The notes under the pieces: model-generated
What the model saw: the letters and a program-made list of their open reading frames with translations, nothing else
Told to the model about the DNA's origin: nothing
Database searches by the model: none
Shown: one piece after another, positions 16,159-23,843 of the stretch
Numbering within the stretch: position 1 is the stretch's first letter
How the letters are laid out: each line of letters opens with the position of its first letter
Source: YC2-FULL-38-9 sp964629635
GTDB lineage: Bacteria; Patescibacteriota; Microgenomatia; UBA1406; GWC2-37-13
Direction: 5' to 3'
Length of the DNA: 64,000 nt
NCBI GenBank assembly: GCA_964629635.1
Contig: CAZVQS010000001.1
Span: 558,001-622,000 of the forward strand
Position numbers and translations under genes: made by a program

Positions 16159-17490
16159 ATGTTTAGCTATCAAGAACCACCTATAGTCATATCCGTCGGA
16201 GGCTCGCTTCTCGTCCCCAACGGCGGCATTGACACCGATTTCGTAAAGAAACTGAACGTGTTTGTCCGTGAGGAGGTGGAGAAGGGGCGCCGATTTTTCC
16301 TCGTTGCGGGCGGCGGCAAGCTTTCGCGCGTATACCGTGACGCCGGCAAAACGGTCGTCGGAGACATGTCCGAGGAGGACCTTGACTGGCTCGGCATACA
16401 CGTAACGCGCCTCAATGCACATCTGCTGCGCACGATATTCCAGGACATCGCCCATCCGCGGGTGATCGCCGATTACGAAAAAAAACTCCGGAACTGGAAG
16501 GAACCCGTCGTCATCGCATCCGGCTGGAAACCGGGTAACTCGACCGATTTCTGCATGGTGAAGCTCGCGCAGCTTTACGATATCCAGATGATGATCAACC
16601 TGTCAAACATCGACTGGATTTACGACAAGGATCCGCGAAAGTACAAGGACGCCAAAATCATAAAAAAACTTACCTGGGACGAGTGCGAAGACCTCGTCGG
16701 TACGAAATGGCAGCCGGGGATGAATACTCCTTTTGACCCGATCGCCGTCCAGCTTGCGAAAAAGCTGCATCTCACCGCGATCGTCGCAAACGGCAACGAC
16801 TTCGACAATCTCCAGAAAATCGTTGACGGGGAGGAGTTCAAGGGAACGGTAATCGTGCCTTACGAAATTGACGAAGGATTCTATGACCGCGAGTATTATC
16901 ATGGCCAGAAAAGCGGATATGTCACCCTCTCGCGCGAGTCGCTTTTCGGCAGGTTCATGCAGAATATCGCGGCTTTATATCGGGCGTTTATCATCAGAAT
17001 CACCCTCAATCCGAAAACGTGCCTTGATGTGGGCTGCGGCATGGGCCGGCTCATCAAGTACCTGAGGATGTTCGGGGTTGAGGCGTACGGGGCGGAGATC
17101 TCGAAAGTCGCCCTGGAGATGGTGCTTCCGTCGGTCCGGAAATACGTGAAAGAGGGGAATATCCTGAACCTTCCCTTCAAGGACAATGAATTCGATCTGG
17201 TCGTCACCTTTGACGTGCTTGAACGGGTGGAACGTTCCAAAATACGGCAGGCGGTCATGGAAACGGTCCGTGTATCGAAAAAACACATCCTGCACAAGAT
17301 TTACACCCACGAAAACGCCTGGATCAGGATGACGCACAAGCGTGATTTCTCGCGCATTTCGGTATTCTCCAAAAAGTTCTGGAACCAGCTCTTTTCCTCG
17401 CTCAAAAACGTTACCAGGCAGCCGGGTATCCTGTTCCGGCTCCCCGAGTTCTTCGAAACGATGTATCTTCTTAAGAAAAAGTCGCCGTAA
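16159..17490 (+). CDS. Amino-acid-kinase-fold (UMP kinase-like) / SAM methyltransferase fusion
   Basis: 443 residues in one uninterrupted frame. Residues 1-230 match the amino-acid kinase fold in its archaeal-type UMP kinase version: VGGSLL phosphate loop, VAGGGKLSR, GIHVTRLNAHLL, the GxSTD substrate region, and SNIDWIYDKDP in place of TNVDGVYDADP. Residues 240-443 form a class I SAM-dependent methyltransferase with motif I CLDVGCGMG (about 287), an acidic motif II (GAEIS) and FDVLERVE as motif IV. The kinase would phosphorylate UMP or a related small substrate; the methyl acceptor is unknown. It follows the terminator by 8 bases and no separate promoter is obvious. Confidence 0.85.
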   Translation: MFSYQEPPIVISVGGSLLVPNGGIDTDFVKKLNVFVREEVEKGRRFFLVAGGGKLSRVYRDAGKTVVGDMSEEDLDWLGIHVTRLNAHLLRTIFQDIAHPRVIADYEKKLRNWKEPVVIASGWKPGNSTDFCMVKLAQLYDIQMMINLSNIDWIYDKDPRKYKDAKIIKKLTWDECEDLVGTKWQPGMNTPFDPIAVQLAKKLHLTAIVANGNDFDNLQKIVDGEEFKGTVIVPYEIDEGFYDREYYHGQKSGYVTLSRESLFGRFMQNIAALYRAFIIRITLNPKTCLDVGCGMGRLIKYLRMFGVEAYGAEISKVALEMVLPSVRKYVKEGNILNLPFKDNEFDLVVTFDVLERVERSKIRQAVMETVRVSKKHILHKIYTHENAWIRMTHKRDFSRISVFSKKFWNQLFSSLKNVTRQPGILFRLPEFFETMYLLKKKSP

Positions 17491-17496
17491 GGAACG

Positions 17497-17502
17497 TATA
17501 AT
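17497..17502 (+). promoter_or_regulatory. -10 box upstream of recF
   Basis: TATAAT 33 bases before ATG 17536, with expected start near 17509 and a leader of about 27 bases. The -35 (TTAAGA or similar) is poor. Confidence 0.4.
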
Positions 17503-17535
17503 ATTGTATTATTGAGGTTTACAACCTTAGTCCGT

Positions 17536-18579
17536 ATGCTCCTCAAAAAGCTTGTCCTTTATGATTTCCGCAACCGGCCCCAAGAAGTGGTGGATTTGAG
17601 TCCGCACCTTACGGTTTTTCTCGGCGAAAACGCGCGGGGCAAGACCAACCTGCTTGAAGCCGTATATTTCCTCATCAACGGCTCCGGATTCCGGGAAAGC
17701 CGTGAAGAGGAGCTCCTGCAGATCGGCAAAAATGAAGGGTACGTTGAGGGGAGGTTCGAGCAAAACGGCACGGAGCAGGATTTCAAAGTACACCTTGCAA
17801 AACGGAACGAAACGGTGGATAAAACGTATTTCGTCCAGCGCACCCGCAAGCGTCACCATTCCTACATGATGGAGCAGACGAAAGCCATTCTTTTCACTCC
17901 CGAACAGATCGAGATCATTAACGGATCGCCTGACCTGAGGCGCGCCTATTTCAACCGTACCATCTCCTATTATGATCTTGAATACCGCAAGCGGCTTTTG
18001 AACCTCGAAAGCGCTTTGCGCAGGCGGAACAAGATATTCGATTATGTCCGGGATGACATGCGCCTCAAGGAGGAATTGTCGTTCTGGAACGTATATATCG
18101 AAGAACAGGCCCGCTACATCACGAAAAAGAGGGAGGAATACATGAAATACCTCAACGCCCACTCGAGCCTTGACCACAAGAACTTCGAAATCGTGTATTT
18201 CAAGAACGAGGCCACCGCCGAAAGGTTCCGGCAGGTGTTTGAGGAGGAGAAACGCTGGCACCGCACCATGATCGGTCCCCAGAAAGACGATTTCCAGATC
18301 TTCCTGAAAGGGGAAAAGGACAAGAACGTGCACCGGTTCGGTTCGCGCAGCGAGCAGCGACTGGCGGTATTCTGGCTGAAAATGAACGAGATCACCTATT
18401 ACGAATCCATGTTCAAACGCAACCCCATACTTCTCCTTGACGATGTGTTTTCGGAGTTCGATGTTCAAAACAAGAAGATGATCCTTGAGCTTATCCGGAA
18501 ATACCAGACTATTCTTACGACGACCGAGGAGGAGACGGTGGAGCGGATAGACATCCCAAAGAAGATTATCAGGGTATAA
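17536..18579 (+). CDS. recF: DNA replication/repair protein RecF
   Basis: 347 residues from ATG 17536 (MLLKKLVLYDFRN, the usual RecF start; an in-frame TTG at 17512 is rejected). It is an SMC-like ATPase that loads RecA at gaps with RecO and RecR. It shows Walker A GENARGKTN (about 29-37), the family segment FTPEQIEIINGSPDLRR...FNR, the signature-like FGSRSEQRL, and Walker B LLLDDVFSEFD (about 300). It is not next to dnaA/dnaN as in many bacteria. The last codons overlap a TATAAT that probably serves the tRNA gene. Confidence 0.93.
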   Translation: MLLKKLVLYDFRNRPQEVVDLSPHLTVFLGENARGKTNLLEAVYFLINGSGFRESREEELLQIGKNEGYVEGRFEQNGTEQDFKVHLAKRNETVDKTYFVQRTRKRHHSYMMEQTKAILFTPEQIEIINGSPDLRRAYFNRTISYYDLEYRKRLLNLESALRRRNKIFDYVRDDMRLKEELSFWNVYIEEQARYITKKREEYMKYLNAHSSLDHKNFEIVYFKNEATAERFRQVFEEEKRWHRTMIGPQKDDFQIFLKGEKDKNVHRFGSRSEQRLAVFWLKMNEITYYESMFKRNPILLLDDVFSEFDVQNKKMILELIRKYQTILTTTEEETVERIDIPKKIIRV

Positions 18580-18580
18580 T
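18575..18580 (+). promoter_or_regulatory. -10 box for tRNA-Ser, overlapping recF stop
   Basis: TATAAT, with the recF stop TAA (18577-18579) inside it. It ends 12 bases before the mature tRNA 5' end. Confidence 0.5.
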
Positions 18581-18592
18581 AGGATATTCAAA

Positions 18593-18679
18593 GGAGAGGT
18601 GTCAGAGTGGTTGAATGAACAGGTCTCGAAAACCTGCATGGCCGAAAGGTCATCGAGGGTTCGAATCCCTCCCTCTCCG
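18593..18679 (+). tRNA. tRNA-Ser (anticodon CGA)
   Basis: Full cloverleaf: acceptor stem GGAGAGG/CCTCTCC, anticodon stem CAGGT/ACCTG with loop CTCGAAA (anticodon CGA, reads UCG), a long variable arm (GGCCGAAAGGTC) typical of class II tRNA-Ser, and T-arm GAGGGTTCGAATCCCTC. Discriminator G at 18679. The CCA end does not appear to be encoded (the bases that follow are CCTT). Confidence 0.95.
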
Positions 18680-18711
18680 CCTTCGTCCGCCGAAGCTTTA
18701 CGCGAAGGCGG
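18677..18711. repeat. GC-rich inverted repeat abutting the tRNA 3' end
   Basis: Arms CCGCCTTCG (18677-18685) and CGAAGGCGG (18703-18711), with an internal CGAAG that can pair alternatively with the left arm. It starts within the tRNA acceptor end and lies 40 bases before the GIY-YIG gene. It may be a processing/terminator hairpin or the edge of a small mobile unit. Confidence 0.6.
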
Positions 18712-18751
18712 ATTCTATAAAGTCTGTTTTCTTTAATGGTAATCTGTAACT

Positions 18752-19021
18752 ATGGGGACTACGGCGGAAAATGTCCGCTTTTATTATGTATATGTACTAA
18801 AGTGTAGTAACGGTAAACCCTATATTGGCTGCACGAATAACTTAAAAGAAAGAATTGAAAGACACAATAAAGGTTATGTTCCAGTAACAAAGTCGCTTCT
18901 TCCTATAAAACTTGTTTCCTGCTTCGCTTTTACCAACAGATATACGGCTTTTAATTTCGAAAAATACCTCAAATCAGGTTCTGGACGGGCGTTCGTGAAA
19001 AAGCACTTCAAAATCGTATAA
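18752..19021 (+). CDS. GIY-YIG domain protein (UPF0213/endonuclease-like)
   Basis: 89 residues consisting of a single GIY-YIG nuclease domain: YYVYVLKCSNGKPYIG supplies the GIY and YIG strands, followed by TNNLKERIERHN with the catalytic Arg region, and ending EKYLKSGSGRAFVKKH. It is the size of YhbQ-like and CPR stand-alone GIY-YIG proteins. Codons are clearly more AT-rich than in neighbouring genes (AAT, AAA, TTA and AGA frequent), suggesting recent transfer. It sits directly behind tRNA-Ser and an inverted repeat. Its stop TAA is part of the next gene's TATAAT. Confidence 0.88.
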   Translation: MGTTAENVRFYYVYVLKCSNGKPYIGCTNNLKERIERHNKGYVPVTKSLLPIKLVSCFAFTNRYTAFNFEKYLKSGSGRAFVKKHFKIV

Positions 19022-19022
19022 T
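19017..19022 (+). promoter_or_regulatory. -10 box for the glycoside-hydrolase-like gene
   Basis: TATAAT containing the GIY-YIG stop codon (19019-19021). It ends 15 bases before ATG 19038. No clear -35. Confidence 0.45.
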
Positions 19023-19037
19023 GGAACTATCCGTCAT

Positions 19038-19934
19038 ATGAAAATAGGCATAACATTGAGCCATCCGCATCTGCGGACGCTCCATCTTGATGTTGCCGAC
19101 TCGCTTTCGCGGGCGCTGTCGCTCAAGTTTTCCCACATCAGGCTCGGCGCATATTGGAGCGAAATAGAGGCAAAGGAAGGAAAGTACGATGTTTCATCCC
19201 TCAAAAAAATCCTTGAAGCGTGCGAGGAAAAGAAACAGCAGGTCATCGTTACGGTCGGGGTGAAGGCGCCGCGCTGGCCCGAGTTCTTCTGGCCCCGGCA
19301 TATACCGGAAAAAGACGCGGCAAATTCTGCTGCTCAGGAGCGTATCCTGCGCTATATTGAGCATACCGTTTCGGAACTGAAACAATATTCGTGCATATCC
19401 CACTGGCAGGTGGAAAACGAACCCCTTGACCCGAGCGGCCCGGAAAACAGGATAGTGCCGTACGGATTCCTGAAAGAGGAGGTCAAGCTTGTGAGAAGTC
19501 TGGACCGCCGTCCCATACTTCTTAACGTATGGGGGAATGACCTTCTATCCCGGGAGTTGTTTCCGCAAATCGAAGCGCTTGCCGATGTTGTCGGACTGGA
19601 ATTGTACTACAAGCAATACATGAAAACATTTTTAGGCCGGCCGGTGTATGAGGGACCCCGGCAGACGCATCGGGACCTGAAAGCGTATCTTGCAAAGAGC
19701 AAAAAGCCGGTATGGATAACCGAGCTTCAGGCCGAACCCTGGGAAAAGGATGATGCCGGTTATCTGGGCGAGAATCCGGGAAGCATGAATCCGGGACAGA
19801 TGGAGCGGAATTTCAGGACGGTGTCGGACCTTCCGGTTGCGGAAGTGCATTTGTGGGGATTCGAGTATTGGCTGTACCGGGAGAAAAATGGAGACAAACG
19901 TTATTTTGATGCACTTGCGCGGTTGCGCAAATAG
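19038..19934 (+). CDS. TIM-barrel glycoside hydrolase-like protein (clan GH-A type)
   Basis: 298 residues with no signal peptide, so probably cytoplasmic. It has the marks of a (beta/alpha)8 retaining glycosidase: HIRLGAYWSEIEAKEGKYD at the second strand (as in GH5/10/39/42), the acid/base HWQVENEP (about residue 126), LYYK, and a probable nucleophile in WITELQAEPW (about 229), followed by HLWGFEYW. I cannot assign a GH family or a substrate. It could recycle glycans or process a small sugar conjugate. Its 3' end overlaps the convergent 235-aa gene by 34 bases. Confidence 0.75.
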   Translation: MKIGITLSHPHLRTLHLDVADSLSRALSLKFSHIRLGAYWSEIEAKEGKYDVSSLKKILEACEEKKQQVIVTVGVKAPRWPEFFWPRHIPEKDAANSAAQERILRYIEHTVSELKQYSCISHWQVENEPLDPSGPENRIVPYGFLKEEVKLVRSLDRRPILLNVWGNDLLSRELFPQIEALADVVGLELYYKQYMKTFLGRPVYEGPRQTHRDLKAYLAKSKKPVWITELQAEPWEKDDAGYLGENPGSMNPGQMERNFRTVSDLPVAEVHLWGFEYWLYREKNGDKRYFDALARLRK

Positions 19935-20608
19935 CGGTTTAAGGCAATGCCTGCTGCGCCGATAAGCCCTGCGCCTGCCAGAGCCGCATATCTCCAGTCA
20001 ATGGCTCCTTCACGCCGGACCTCCGGATTTTCCCGTGTTTCAGGGGCGCCGGGTGCGAAAAGCCTTGGATAATCGACCAGCCCCTCCTCCACCTGATGCA
20101 TGAATGATGCGGCAGTCCGGTCAAAATCTATGGTGCGGGGCAGGTCTTCAAGCATCGGGTAAAGCCCCATCTGGTTAAAGTCCGCAAGGCCTTCTTTAAT
20201 GGGTGTGCGGTACGGTAAAAGGGGAGTCAGGCTTTTTTCGATTGTCGCGTTCGTTATGGAAGTGACGCTTAAGTCGCGTTCCGGCTTGTAGGTGACTACC
20301 CGCAGCCGGTTTCCCGGATCCGCGCTGCCGCTTACGACCATCAATCCGATGAACGGCTCAGGTTCCTTTCCCGGGTGGTACACGTACCGGTCTTCGCTCA
20401 GCCACATGAGGGGTCCGACCGCATTGCCGTATACCAGGGAAACCCGTTCGCGGTCTGACGGATCATGTTCGTCCATTCCTCCTTCCTCATCAGGGAATGT
20501 GGAGCTGGCTCCGGTAAACCGGGGCTCATACCTGCGGTCCTGTTCTTTTCTGCGCAATGTTTCAAGTAATTCGTTGTTCAGCTTTCCGGAAAATGATGTT
20601 TCGGACAT
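19901..20608 (-). CDS. Hypothetical protein with C-terminal membrane anchor
   Basis: 235 residues with no recognised family. The N-terminal 50 residues are highly charged. The middle is a soluble-looking domain with strands such as VSLVYGNAVGPLMWL, and the C-terminus has one short hydrophobic, Ala/Gly-rich segment (about 207-226) followed by a basic tail, so it may be tail-anchored. It overlaps the glycosidase-like gene tail to tail. A hairpin (20635-20670) lies just upstream, between it and the secreted protein gene. Confidence 0.7.
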   Translation of the reverse strand: MSETSFSGKLNNELLETLRRKEQDRRYEPRFTGASSTFPDEEGGMDEHDPSDRERVSLVYGNAVGPLMWLSEDRYVYHPGKEPEPFIGLMVVSGSADPGNRLRVVTYKPERDLSVTSITNATIEKSLTPLLPYRTPIKEGLADFNQMGLYPMLEDLPRTIDFDRTAASFMHQVEEGLVDYPRLFAPGAPETRENPEVRREGAIDWRYAALAGAGLIGAAGIALNRYLRNRASASK

Positions 20609-20634
20609 AAGGAATTAGGTTTGATAAGCCGTGA

Positions 20635-20670
20635 CAGTTTCAACCCGTAACAGAATACCGGTTGAAACTG
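20635..20670. repeat. Perfect 11-bp inverted repeat
   Basis: CAGTTTCAACC (20635-20645) and GGTTGAAACTG (20660-20670) with a 14-base loop, in the 74-base gap between two minus-strand genes. No T-tract follows, so it is not a classical terminator; an operator or RNA processing site is possible. Confidence 0.6.
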
Positions 20671-20682
20671 CTGCGGTTATGG

Positions 20683-21183
20683 TCAAGTTCCCGGCTGCAT
20701 GGTGATTTCAACGGGAAACAGTCTTGTTCCCGCATTCCCGTGATTGTCAAACACCCCGATTTTTATGGTATAGGTTCCGGGCGCGGCTGGTCTTCCGACA
20801 AGATCGCAGTGGAGCCGTTCGCTTCCGCTCAAAACAAATTGTCGGCAATTTGCGAGGGTTACCCCTTCGGGCAAACCAAGTGCAGTCATGTACAATGTGT
20901 CGCCCAAATCAGCATCGCGCGCACGTACGGTCGCGATGTATTCATGGTCGCTCCACCCGGAGGGGAGGCTCTGGGTAAGAAGAGCCGGCGCAGAGCCGGA
21001 AGGCGAGTACGCAAACGCGGGAGTCCCGCTGGAAAGTACGCTGAAAAGGACGGCAGACAACAGTGTTAAACCGGTAATTATTTTATTGATACGATCACCC
21101 CCTTTCTGCCAAAAATAACGCCATATGTTCCCATGGATAAGGGGGTAAAGGCGTCGCAGGTTGGTAAGAGGGAGGTAAATCAT
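20683..21183 (-). CDS. Secreted Ig-like (He_PIG/cadherin-like) single-domain protein
   Basis: A clear signal peptide (NKIITGLTLLSAVLFSVLSS, ending GTPAFA) leads into about 108 residues of beta-sandwich character: VRARDADLGDTL, LPEGVTL, two cysteines and a closing GTYTIKIGVFDNHGN, as in He_PIG/cadherin-like repeats. The start is uncertain. The ATG at 21183 gives a 31-residue polar leader before the signal peptide. An ATC codon at 21090, preceded by a GGGGGTGAT purine run, lies exactly at the signal peptide's natural beginning. It is likely an exported binding or adhesion module. Confidence 0.7.
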   Translation of the reverse strand: MIYLPLTNLRRLYPLIHGNIWRYFWQKGGDRINKIITGLTLLSAVLFSVLSSGTPAFAYSPSGSAPALLTQSLPSGWSDHEYIATVRARDADLGDTLYMTALGLPEGVTLANCRQFVLSGSERLHCDLVGRPAAPGTYTIKIGVFDNHGNAGTRLFPVEITMQPGT

Positions 21184-21211
21184 ATCCGTACCGGTGCAGG
21201 GAGCCACGGTA

Positions 21212-21220
21212 TGCTACAAT
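21212..21220 (+). promoter_or_regulatory. Extended -10 promoter of the YibE/F-like gene
   Basis: TGCTACAAT, an extended -10 ending 5 bases before ATG 21226. It fits the leaderless pattern and supports choosing 21226 over the in-frame ATG at 21133. Confidence 0.55.
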
Positions 21221-21225
21221 ATCTC

Positions 21226-22326
21226 ATGCGTCCTGCATCCGTTTTTCTCATTATCGCCCTATCCATTTACCTGTTGGTCAATCCGTTACCCGCGGCAGCA
21301 CAGGCGAAAGAGGAAATCATGGAGGCGCAGGTTACCCGGATGCTTGAAGAAAAGACCATTACCGTGCTCGGAAAAAAACAGCACCATCAGAAAATCGAGC
21401 TGAAAATAACCAAAGGCTCCCGGAAGGGCGAAATCATCGTCATTGAGGCAGGCGCCTTGCCGGTCGCAAACGACCTCCGCTACAAACCGGGCGACCGCCT
21501 CACCATCGCGCATAGCAAGGATGCGCGGGGCAAAGATCTGTTCCTGATCCGTGATTTCATCAGGCGGGAGTACCTTTATGCGCTTTTCGCGGTTTTTCTC
21601 GCGCTTGCGGTCTTGATCGCGCGCATGAAAGCTATCACTTCATTTTTGGGAATGGGGTTTTCCTTTTTCATCATTTTCACCTCCATCCTCCCCAACATCC
21701 TTTCCGGCAGGGATCCGGTCATCGCAGTCGTTCTGGCGTCCCTATTTATCGTGCCCGTGACGTTCGTGCTTTCCCACGGGATGAACCGGAAAACGGTGGT
21801 CGCGGTATTGAGCACGTTCCTTTCCATTATTATTACCGGTATTCTTTCCGCGGTATTCGTGCATCTGACCCGGCTGACGGGTTTTTCCTCTGAGGAGGCG
21901 GGATTTTTGCAAATCTACAAGGGAGGGACGGTGAATATGCAGGGGATACTGCTTGCCGGCATCATCATCGGCGCCATGGGGGTGCTCGATGACATAACCG
22001 TATCCCAGGCGTCCATCGTATACGAACTGAAGGAAACGGACAGGAAGCTCACCCGGCGGGAGCTGTACGGGAGAGCCATGAATATCGGCAGGGACCACAT
22101 TTCCTCCATCATCAATACACTTGTTCTCGTCTATGCGGGTGCATCCCTTCCGCTCATGCTTCTTTTTGTCCATAACCCGCACCCAATCAGTGAAATCATC
22201 AACTATGAGATGGTTGCCGAGGAAATTGTGCGAACGCTCGTCGGCAGCATCGGATTGGTGCTTGCAGTTCCCATTACGACCATTCTTGCCGCAATGACCG
22301 CAGTTTCTTCACGGAAGCAGCCGTAA
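21226..22326 (+). CDS. YibE/F-like multi-pass membrane protein
   Basis: 366 residues. A signal-peptide-like segment (1-25, PLPAAAQ) and an exported small beta domain (about 30-105) are followed by about seven membrane segments. The family block GAMGVLDDITVSQASIVYEL and the ELYGRAMNIGRDHISSIINTL segment that follows are characteristic of the YibE/F family, whose biochemical role is unsettled (transporter-like). The longer upstream frame gives an implausible basic leader, and the promoter position supports 21226. It ends 18 bases inside the convergent lipoprotein gene. Confidence 0.9.
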   Translation: MRPASVFLIIALSIYLLVNPLPAAAQAKEEIMEAQVTRMLEEKTITVLGKKQHHQKIELKITKGSRKGEIIVIEAGALPVANDLRYKPGDRLTIAHSKDARGKDLFLIRDFIRREYLYALFAVFLALAVLIARMKAITSFLGMGFSFFIIFTSILPNILSGRDPVIAVVLASLFIVPVTFVLSHGMNRKTVVAVLSTFLSIIITGILSAVFVHLTRLTGFSSEEAGFLQIYKGGTVNMQGILLAGIIIGAMGVLDDITVSQASIVYELKETDRKLTRRELYGRAMNIGRDHISSIINTLVLVYAGASLPLMLLFVHNPHPISEIINYEMVAEEIVRTLVGSIGLVLAVPITTILAAMTAVSSRKQP

Positions 22327-23205
22327 GGGAGGTATCGTGTTGTAATCCGCCTCAGACATGCCGGTGATTGTGAACTCAAAAGAGCCTGAACCGTCCGTAT
22401 ACGGGACGTTTATCGGCATGCCGAACATGGTTGAGGAAAACTTCGCATAATCCCAGCCCTGTGCCTTCATGGCAAATCCCAAACCCCATGTCATGGCCGC
22501 CGCTTCCTGCGCCTTGAAATCGTCAACCAGCCAGACGCCGCTTTTCTGCCCAATCGGCGCGGCGGATGCGTCCGTTGTTGCATGGAAAAACTCCGTAACC
22601 GCATTGTAGACGAAGTTCGCGTTCGGATCTTTCAGGTACCCGTTTTCCTGGGGAGGGGTGGTTTCGATGATGGAGCGGACCACCTGCCGGTCGTCAATTC
22701 CCCACGTCATCGCCCGCGTGTCGGATGTGAAGCCGACTTGTGCGGTGGGAAGCGGCGCGTTGTCGGGGACGATAAACACGTCATGTTCGCGGGCGGGGAC
22801 CGGGGTTCCTGAGATGTCCCATTCCTGTCCGTCAAAGGAGGCATTGACTGTTTTGCCCACGGCAAAACCCTGCGAGAATGACTGGTGCACCGCAGAAAGA
22901 GTAATCATATCCACATTTTCCGGAGCGAATTCAAACACATCGACCTCAGTGCCGCCCGAATTGAACCGGGCCACATCCACCTGCCAGTCGGCAAGCGCGG
23001 GAAAGACCTCGGCGACTTCCCGGTATTCCCCTCCTTTTTTTGCCTTCAGTGCAGGCGGGCCGTCCGGAATACTGTCCGATCCCGAGGGCGGGGGTTGGCC
23101 TGCCGGTTCAATCGCGGAAGTCTGCCCGGGTGCGCTGCAGGAGGCTAACAAAAAGGACGCGATAAGGGACAGCGAAACGATGTTGGACAGGCGCTGTTTT
23201 TCCAT
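22309..23205 (-). CDS. Putative lipoprotein, unknown
   Basis: 298 residues. The N-terminal signal sequence ends in the lipobox LLASC (Cys22), so it is expected to be lipid-modified and held on the outer face of the membrane. A Pro/Ser/Gly-rich linker (about 24-55) is followed by a globular region with no recognised family. It includes segments such as TEVDVFEFAPENVD and GVWLVDDFKAQEAAAMTWGLGFAMKAQGWDY. A TATAAT lies about 27 bases upstream. Confidence 0.75.
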   Translation of the reverse strand: MEKQRLSNIVSLSLIASFLLASCSAPGQTSAIEPAGQPPPSGSDSIPDGPPALKAKKGGEYREVAEVFPALADWQVDVARFNSGGTEVDVFEFAPENVDMITLSAVHQSFSQGFAVGKTVNASFDGQEWDISGTPVPAREHDVFIVPDNAPLPTAQVGFTSDTRAMTWGIDDRQVVRSIIETTPPQENGYLKDPNANFVYNAVTEFFHATTDASAAPIGQKSGVWLVDDFKAQEAAAMTWGLGFAMKAQGWDYAKFSSTMFGMPINVPYTDGSGSFEFTITGMSEADYNTIPPLRLLP

Positions 23206-23231
23206 GGATTGTCACAAAGGCTTAAATAGGT

Positions 23232-23237
23232 ATTATA
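23232..23237 (-). promoter_or_regulatory. -10 box of lipoprotein gene
   Basis: Minus-strand TATAAT inside the palindrome GGTATAATACC, ending 26 bases before ATG 23205. Confidence 0.4.
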
Positions 23238-23351
23238 CCGGCTGCCCGGGGTGTGATTGTAAGAAACAAATATGAACAAGTTGCGCTATACTTATATAAT
23301 TGTGGCTTATATGCCATTGTCGAATTTATCAGTTTCGTGAAGAATAAGAAT

Positions 23352-23825
23352 ATGGAAGACAATAAGACCTGTCCTAAATGCGGATCAGCACTGGGCGAAG
23401 TTATCACCACCAAATCGGGCAAGAAGCTCCAGCGGTGTTCTGCGGGTTCATGGAACCGGGAAACCGGCAAAACGGAAGGATGCGATTATGTCTACTGGCT
23501 GCCGTACGAGCCGGAAACCCTGGATGAAAAATGCCCCAAATGCGGCGCACCCCTCATCATGACGATGACGCGTTTCAACAAGAAGATGAAGAAATGCTCG
23601 ACCAACTCCTGGGATCCGAAAACGAAAACGGCAAGCGGCTGTGATTATTTCGAATGGGTGAAGGCAACCGTTGAGCAGCTTGACGAGGACTGCCCCAAAT
23701 GCGGCAGCAAACTCGTGCATGTGGTAACCCCGACAGGCAAGAAAATGAAGAAATGCTCGACCGGCGGATGGGACAAGGTCAACCGGGTTGCTACGGGCTG
23801 CGACTATGTCGAATGGCTCAAGTGA
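23352..23825 (+). CDS. Triple zinc-ribbon protein (topoisomerase-C4-like repeats)
   Basis: 157 residues from ATG 23352 (the longer frame from 23253 adds an implausible leader). It consists of three near-identical units of about 50 residues, each CPKCG(S/A)-x-L ... GKKxxxCS-x(3)W ... GCDYxxW(L/V), i.e. three Cys4 zinc ribbons like those at the C-terminus of TopA. Such ribbons bind single-stranded DNA or RNA. There is no catalytic domain. It may be an accessory DNA-binding protein; it lies directly before two base-excision repair genes, which fits a nucleic-acid role. Confidence 0.85.
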   Translation: MEDNKTCPKCGSALGEVITTKSGKKLQRCSAGSWNRETGKTEGCDYVYWLPYEPETLDEKCPKCGAPLIMTMTRFNKKMKKCSTNSWDPKTKTASGCDYFEWVKATVEQLDEDCPKCGSKLVHVVTPTGKKMKKCSTGGWDKVNRVATGCDYVEWLK

Positions 23826-23828
23826 GGC

Positions 23829-23837
23829 TGCTATAAT
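23829..23837 (+). promoter_or_regulatory. Extended -10 promoter of mutY-like gene
   Basis: TGCTATAAT, an extended -10 ending 6 bases before the GTG at 23844. It predicts a leaderless transcript with a GTG start. Confidence 0.6.
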
Positions 23838-23843
23838 GGGAGC

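Noticed and set aside
17527..18639. 370-codon minus-strand frame opposite recF
   Set aside because: It mirrors recF over its full length and has no family features or promoter; recF motifs are unmistakable.
23352..23825. Topoisomerase I gene
   Set aside because: Only C-terminal-type zinc ribbons are present; the Toprim and catalytic tyrosine domains are absent.
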